Source of the DNA: Cristatella mucedo
Lineage: Eukaryota > Bryozoa > Phylactolaemata > Cristatellidae
Assembly (NCBI GenBank): GCA_009760855.2
Contig: WPIO01000092.1
Span: 62,001-126,000, forward strand
DNA: 64,000 bases
Direction: 5' to 3'
Under the pieces are notes generated by a model, which had not been told where the DNA came from, did no database searches, and worked only from the letters and a program-made list of their open reading frames with translations. The position numbers and the translations under genes are program-made. Below are positions 56,730 to 64,000 of the stretch, piece after piece. Within the stretch, counting starts at the first letter, position 1. Each line of letters starts with the position of its first letter.

Positions 56730-57220
56730 CTAGACTTAAGTTGCATTGACCGATGAGTTGAAATTCATCCTTTATGATAACATCAAATGAAAAATAGAAA
56801 AATATTTACAAGTCGGCGATAAATTAGATGCACCACCCTGAATGCCACCAGCCGACCCCGACATTTCGGTGTGGCGGAAGTGGCAGTGGTTTGCGTTTGG
56901 GTTCTGCTCCGATGTCGGAGTTCTGCAACGCATTAACGGATTTATGGACCACGTGCTCGCGTCGATCTGGTGCAAGGGATGCCGGGATTATTTCAAATGC
57001 TAGAGCGCATCTGGGGAGCGATTACATTTGGCAATGATCCGAGGCAGGCAGCAAAAGCTTCCAAAGCGTTTTTTTGTTGTTGTTGACGTAGCTGTCAAGA
57101 GTCATGAGTTGGCCGAGTCAGTCGCCTGACCTTAATCCTGCAGAACGTCTTTAGAATAGATTAGAGCTAAGGGAAAGGTTCGATTAAATCCCTGAAACAA
57201 GTCTTTCAGAGCTGTTTCAC
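56730..57220 (+). pseudogene. Tc1/mariner transposase relic
   Basis: Short blocks in shifting frames follow the order of a Tc1-type DDE transposase. TDELKFILYDN near 56750 resembles the first-Asp block. SVWRKWQWFAFG and DVGVLQRINGFMDHV come near 56866-56955. FQMLERIWGAITFGNDPRQA near 56990-57050 resembles the second-Asp block. MSWPSQSPDLNPAERL at 57104-57151 resembles the last acidic block. Several stops and frameshifts show it is inactive. Confidence 0.7.
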
Positions 57221-57243
57221 TAGCTGCAACATTATTGCGGTAA

Positions 57244-58015
57244 TAATCATAACACACTTGATAATGCACCCTACGAGAATTCAAGCTCTTTCTAGGCGCT
57301 TTACATTTTCTGCAGAGGGAACACGATCGAATGGTCAGTGGTAGCATGCTCAATAAACAACAAGAATAACATGGTTAAGGGTGACGTACACAGGGTTAGC
57401 ATAGCATACAAGTATGGTTAGTGGCAGCATGCATGTCAGCACGCATGAACACATAAAGGACATATCACAGGGACCTACTAAATGCTGTCTTAAATAGGTG
57501 CGTTTTTAATTTCTTTTTAATTGAGGTCAAGTCAGGAGATGTCGTGATGCCAGTCGAGAGTGAGTTCCAGGCTTTGAGTGCATACGAACTAAATGCTCGA
57601 TCTCCAAATGATTTGAGGTCTGTACGAGGTATAGGTAAACGGTTAGACTCCGAAAAGCAGGTGGTACGATGCTTGGCCTGGTGAGGGAGTAGATCTGCGA
57701 GATGGGCTGGATCCAAAGAATAAAGGGACCTAAAAGTGAGCGACAAAACCTTGAAGTCGATCCGTTGCTTGACTGGTAGCCAGTGCAGGTCGGCGAGAAG
57801 TGGTGTGATGTGGCAACTGCTACGCTCATGACAGGCAAGCTTAGCTGCAGAGTTTTCCAACGGCTATAAGCGCCTGATTATACATGCCGGTTGGCCAGCA
57901 AGCTGTAAGTTACAGAAGTAAAGACGGGATGTCACAAATGTATGGAACAACTTAGATGTGGTATCCTTATCTAAAGAAGCCCGGTTTTTAGAAACGTTAT
58001 GTATCTGAAAGTAGG
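57244..58015 (-). repeat. L2-A 3' part
   Basis: The minus frame at 57465-57860 is open for 131 residues: [51 protein letters not shown]. It is cut near 58015. Confidence 0.88.
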
Positions 58016-58319
58016 CATTCCTTCCCGCGCTAGAGAGCTGCCTCGGGCGACTCCTAGCCTGGTGTGGACCTTTACCTGATTTCTCCGTGATACCTTCGGG
58101 TATTCCGCTGCTATATTCGCTGTGACTATTTATGAGCTGTCCTGGGATATGCTACACAAAACAGGACCTGCTTAGCATATGGTGCGATGTCGCAATTAGT
58201 CGATACCTACCGGCGGGCCTTCTTCGACGGGTCAGTGAGAACCTTCCTGCATCCTGCATTCCCCCTATCAACAGCTCAGCTATCAAACCTATGATCCGTA
58301 TGTTTAAAGCACTGAATAG
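58016..58319. other. Unassigned sequence between L2-A and L2-B
   Basis: No repeat family is recognised. It may be an unrecognised part of the L2-B that follows. Confidence 0.4.
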
Positions 58320-58965
58320 GGATTATTGTAATTCCCTTTTGGCTGGGCTACCAAAAAAAGCAACTAGGCCACTGCAGCTGACTGTGAATATGGCTGCATG
58401 GTTAGTCTTCAAGTCCCAGAGGTTTGAGCTCGTGTCTCCGTTGCTAAAAGGGCTAGGATGGATGCCGGTTGAGCAACGGATACAGAGCTCTCACGCTGAG
58501 TTCTCACGCTGACCCACAAGGCCCGCCACGGCTTGGCTCCTTCGTACCTAGCTGAACGGTTGTACCAGTTTCAGACTGTTCGCGCCCTCAGGTCCTGTAT
58601 AGACAATAAATTAGCTTTTTCATTCCTCTACTTAAAGACCGTTGGCGACAGAAGCTTTAGCTCTGCAGGTCCTAGACTGTGGAACTCGCTTCCACAATTC
58701 TTACGCAATGACAGCTACTCTCCTGCTGCCGACTATGGCTCATCCTTTTCAGTAGTCCTGAGCTGTTACTTCCATGCTACTCACTACCTCAACTGCTCTC
58801 CTGACTCTGCTATGCTTCCCACTTTTTCTTTGTTGCATGAGACGAAGTCTGTTGGCAACCGAATGCGTACCGAAAGCCACTTAGGCTGTGAGTGCGCTAT
58901 GCAAAACTCTCCTTCGTAACACCCACATGGTCTTTATGACTTTTTGGAGTTACTGACGGAGATAA
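58320..58965 (+). repeat. L2-B LINE 3' part
   Basis: Two plus frames encode [20 protein letters not shown], then [21 protein letters not shown] short duplication of TCTCACGCTGA near 58490-58511 breaks the frame between them. The end carries GTGCGCTATGCAAAACTC. Confidence 0.88.
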
Positions 58966-58989
58966 AAACATACATAGGGAGACTAGGAG

Positions 58990-61610
58990 GTGGTTTGGTC
59001 GTCTAACGAAAGGTCACTTTGAAACATGACACCAATATTTCGTCCACATTCAACAGGAGGTATGCTGGCAGAGCCGATTTTGAGCGTGAGTCTTCCCAAT
59101 TTCTGAATCACACCTGACTGCTCATAAATAGTAAGCTTGTTTATCATCATTCAATTTAAGAAGGTTTGCTGCCATCCATGTGCAGATGTCATCAATACAT
59201 GCAGCAAGGGAGTTGAGAGAATTCGATGAGCTGGACGGTTGGAAAGGATCAAAGCAAATGTACAACTGAGTGTCATCGGCATAGAAGTGGAAGCCTAGAT
59301 TGTGCTTGGCAATCACATCAGCAAGAGGGAGAGTATAAACCGTGAAAATAACCAAACACAGAGCCTGAGTTACCCCAGATTTCAGAGATTCCTCGGATGG
59401 TCTATGTCCATTCACATCAACACTGTGGAGTCTCCCACTGAGATAGGACCTGAACCACTGTAGTGCAGTGCCAATGATGCCCAGGCGTGATGAGAGGCGC
59501 TCGGGAAGAACTTGGAAATTGATATGTCAAAAGCTGCCGAAAGATCGAGCAAAACAAGCAGAGAAACTCTACCCATGTCTGCATTCCTAAGTAGGGCATT
59601 ATGCACCCGATGCAATGCTGACGCTGTGGAGTGATTAGCTCTAAAGCCTGACTGGAACTTACTAGCAAGGTTTAAAGTTTCAATTTATGAGTTCAGATGG
59701 TCTGCCACGACTCGTTCCAGTGTCTTCAATAGGAACGGTAGGCGGGAGACTGAGCTGAAGTTGCTCAAGTTCTTTTGGTATAGTGTCGGTTTCTTGAGTC
59801 GTGACCTGACTACAGCCTTTTGAAAGGTGCTGGGACATGACCTGAGGATAATGACATAATTTATGATGTTAGTTACGCATGGCAACAGCAGATCAATGCA
59901 TCGTAGAAGCAGGACAGTGGGAATTGGGTTCGAAGGACTAGTTGTCTTCTTTGATTGGGATATGAACTTCAGGACGAAGTCGCTAGTGACCTGCTTGACT
60001 GTAGACATTGCGGTGCTGCATGGAAATGAGACAGCATTCCAGGGATGATGCTGCTATCTTAGGGATTGACTCCCTGATCTTGTCCATCTTGTTGACAGAG
60101 AGTCTAGTGAAGCAATCAGCTAGATCACCACAGGGATCATTTGGTAAAGAGCTAACTTGGGAGTGGTTGAGGAGATGGTTGATCGTCAACATCAGCGTTT
60201 TTGGATTGTGCATCTGTGATTCAACAAGTTTTTATAGAAGCTGGACTACGGTAATCCTCGTATGTCTGTCGATGGACAGTCAGTCCTGATCTTTTTTATG
60301 CTTTTTCAAGCTTACACTGAGTAGACCTAGTTAGTTTAATGTCTATGGTAAGTAATTGGCTGTCTCGGCGAGAGTGCACAGTGGGCTTAATCAGCGGTGC
60401 AAACTTGTCGAGCATGTCAGCTGGTGTCGTGTTGTAGCAATCTACCAATGATGGCAGGTCGGAAGGGGGATTGAGCAGCAGAGGCGAAGCAGATTTTCTC
60501 GCACGGACTGCATCGATGTCAAGGGTCTTGAGGTTTCGCGATTCGCAGGTGATTTTGGAGGAGGAGGGCACACATTGTAGACTGAATAAGATCTGCATGT
60601 GGTCAGCTACGCACGATTTGGTAATAATTGGTGATGACAAAGCGCAGTTGTATGAAAAAACTTGGTCGAGTGTGTGACCCTTGATGTAAATAGGGCCATG
60701 CACATGAGCCACAAGAGACAATGTGTCAGTCAATGAACGAAATTCAGTGCTGATGGCGGCAGACAAGTTATCGAAATGAACGTTGAAAATCGTCCATAAT
60801 GAGGACTTCTTGCACACACTATCGAAATGAGGTCGGAGAAATCTGAGATAAAGGAGGACTTGGTACCTGATGGGCTATGGACTACTGCCACTATCGGTAG
60901 CTTGCTGTCTGGTGAAATCAAGACAATAGATTCGGAAGACTGTTTCGAGGGCACTGCGAATGGCTGGAAGTCGAATTTCGAGCGCACGATAATAGAAACT
61001 CCACCTCCAGTTTTGATTGATCTAGGGATGTGAAAGAAGCAGAAGCCAGCAGGGGTTGCGTTTTGAATGTCGGGCAGTTTAGCGATTTTAGCCAAGTTTC
61101 GGTCATGGCGAGCATGTCGACTTTTTCAGAAAAAATGTCGCTTATTATTAGTGTTTATTGCACGTTGAGCGAGGATTCCAAAGACAAGCGTTAAGTTGGG
61201 CCGCCGAAGTTGTAACGGGCCTGATGACCACTAAGTTAGAGAGATTCACAGTGACGCTCGAGGGAGAACGTGCTGAGCGGTTCGAGACAATGCCAGGAAT
61301 ACCAAATGGGCGGGTACTCAGCTCGCAGCTCCCGCTAAATGAGCGGCATCTCAGCTAGCAGTCCGGGCCCCCGCGGCGACTCCTGGGCGGTCTTCTTTTG
61401 TTAATGCGCAATTCACAAATCTTAGCAGCTGCAATAACATATAGGAATACATTTAAGCTACGATAACAAAGCAATACTAAGTATGCACGATCATGTCTAA
61501 CCTGTCGATTACTAGCCACCGGCGTATTTAATGCGCCGGAGACTTGTAAGAGATAGGTCGATTCAAAGTCTTGTGAATAAGAGCGGTAATTAAAAGTCGC
61601 AGAGGTTAGA
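58990..61610 (-). repeat. L2-A LINE, long copy lacking its 3' end
   Basis: The minus strand, read from 61610, carries the upstream region, then the endonuclease at about 60740-61095 (RSIKTGGGVSIIVRSKFDFQ, SSFISDFSDLISIV). The linker is at 60296-60700 and 59983-60213, the fingers at 59685-60008 ([17 protein letters not shown]) and the palm at 59122-59615 ([23 protein letters not shown]). It stops near 58990 before the C-terminal domain. Several frameshifts inactivate it. Confidence 0.88.
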
Positions 61611-61619
61611 CCCATTGTT

Positions 61620-62779
<1,160 letters not shown>

Positions 62780-62782
<3 letters not shown>

Positions 62783-62805
62783 ACAGACAGACAGACAGAC
62801 AGACA
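62780..62805. repeat. (AGAC)n microsatellite
   Basis: About six AGAC units at the right edge of the GA array. Confidence 0.93.
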
Positions 62806-62874
62806 TAAGCGAGACACAGTGAGTGATCGCAGAGAGACAGGGAAAGGAATGTGAGAGGGAAAGGAAGAGAAACA

Positions 62875-62876
<2 letters not shown>

Positions 62877-62909
<33 letters not shown>
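62877..62909. repeat. (GA)n microsatellite
   Basis: About 16 GA units in a purine-rich context that continues to about 63250 and includes (AGAC)n at 63164-63181. Confidence 0.93.
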
Positions 62910-62911
<2 letters not shown>

Positions 62912-63679
62912 TTGGTAAGAGGCATGAAAAGAGGGATCGGGAGAAGCAGACGAGGTCGGAAGAAAAAGACGGAGCAGAAGCGGGAGCGATGCAGATGGTG
63001 AGATGGGTCAGGCCGACTGACAGACTCGGAGACGGCGTGAGAGCGAGGAAGAAGATAGTGAGAGTAAGAGGAAAGAGAGCGAGAGATGAGAGAAGTGCAG
63101 TGACAAACAAAGGGCTAGAAAGACTTAGCGAAAGAGATGAGAGAGATAAGAGAGACACAGAGCGAGACAGACAGACAGACAGGCGGGCGGACGACGAATC
63201 GTCTGAGAGGGAGAGACGGCTCAAGGTGAATGAGCGAAAGAGAAAGCGAGAGGCCAGTGCGTAGCGTGATTGAGCCCCGGACGTAGGCAGACTGAGGACT
63301 GGCTTCAGATCTGTGGTCCAGCTAAATGGGTCAGTCGCAGGCAGGAGGGGCTATCGAAGCGACGGCTGAGCCGCCGCCGGTCTCGGCTCCTCGCGTGCGC
63401 AGCCTCTAATCCCTCTGGCATGCTTCCCTGGCTGCCGCCGCCGCTCGCCCGCCATTGGACGACGGCGGATTCAGCGACCCGTGGACGCGCACAAAGGTTT
63501 GCTCAATTCGTTATGCACGCGCGCCGCTCCTTGGCTAGCCACTGCTGCTGCTGCTGCTGCGGCGGGCGGTGGGTGCGCGTCGAGTCGACTTCGTGGCGCC
63601 TGCTCGGTGACGCGTAGCTAATCATTCGCGAACTCAAGCGTCCGTCCGCAGAGATGCGGCCGAGGCGGCGGCGGCACCG
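62910..63679. other. Purine-rich then CpG-rich sequence
   Basis: G/A-rich to about 63250, then GC-rich with a (CTG)n-like run at 63542-63560. No gene is recognised. It may be upstream sequence of the candidate exon that follows. Confidence 0.35.
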
Positions 63680-63783
63680 ATGACGACGGCGCCAGGGTCG
63701 TCTCATCTCAGTGGTCCGTCCTCGTTGTCCTCGGCCGCCGGCTCGCAATGGAAGCTGCCTCCGCACTCGGCGGCGTGGGCGGG
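63680..63783 (+). CDS. Candidate first coding exon of an unknown gene
   Basis: An ATG at 63680 opens a frame of 34 codons rich in Ser, Ala and Pro (MTTAPGSSHLSGPSS..., then GSQWKLPPHSAAWAG). It is followed by a consensus donor GTAAGC at 63784, and the frame would stop at once if not spliced. It lies in CpG-rich DNA, as first exons often do. I do not recognise the protein, and the rest would lie beyond the window. It could be chance. Confidence 0.25.
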
Positions 63784-63963
63784 GTAAGCGAGACCTCGGC
63801 GCAAGCGCGGCGCTCGAAGCCGGCCCGCGACGAGGCCGCGCCTGCGCTCTCTCCGACCGTCCTCCCATCCTTATAGGACTGCCGAGGTGAGCGTGCCTGC
63901 AGCTCTCGCCAGCCGGTGCGGCGGCGGCGGCGGCTTCAGTGTCGGAGGCGGCCGCGTCGTAGC

Positions 63964-64000
63964 ATGGGCGGTGCGTCGCCCCCGCCGCCGCGAACGATCG
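63964..64000 (+). CDS. Possible ORF start running off the window
   Basis: An ATG at 63964 begins MGGASPPPPRTI and stays open to the window edge. It is too short to judge. Confidence 0.12.
   Translation, partial: MGGASPPPPRTI

Overview
The window is animal nuclear DNA. It has one long intron-containing gene with GT..AG introns, abundant L2/CR1-type LINE fragments, tRNA-derived SINEs and very long dinucleotide microsatellites. There are no operons or bacterial-style gene packing. A bilaterian invertebrate is the most natural reading, but nothing in the sequence fixes the phylum.

Left half (1-31.9 kb): a complete lysosomal beta-mannosidase gene (MANBA family, GH2) on the + strand. I resolve 16 coding exons from the ATG at 245 to the stop at 31407-31409. 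Exon lengths sum to 2661 nt and every splice phase closes, giving 886 residues, close to the roughly 880 of vertebrate MANBA. The signal peptide, GH2 sugar-binding part, TIM-barrel acid/base Glu and nucleophile Glu are all present. About 91% of the locus is intron. The large introns (4, 6, 11, 12) hold most of the retrotransposon debris.

Right half (32-64 kb): no gene is recognised with confidence. From 32 to 45 kb and from 52.7 to 61.6 kb the DNA is a mosaic of two LINE families, called here L2-A and L2-B, with two tRNA-derived SINE families (SINE-A, SINE-B) and a decayed Tc1/mariner transposase. L2-A copies end in (ATT)n; L2-B copies end in a short tail with the motif GCGCTATACAAAA. Both SINE tails carry related motifs, which suggests the LINEs moved the SINEs. 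Several LINEs are nested in one another, so their relative order of insertion can be read. CpG- and GC-rich stretches (45.2-46.3, 50.4-51.6, 61.8-62.6, 63.3-64 kb) alternate with long GA tracts and may be promoter regions. One candidate first coding exon lies at 63680-63783.

The non-routine signals are two L2-A copies sharing the same two frame-breaking deletions, microsatellites that appear to have expanded inside LINE bodies, an in-frame 13-bp hairpin in one LINE, a 58-bp tandem duplication, and a diverged polypurine repeat pair. I found no evidence of a new enzymatic or defence system.
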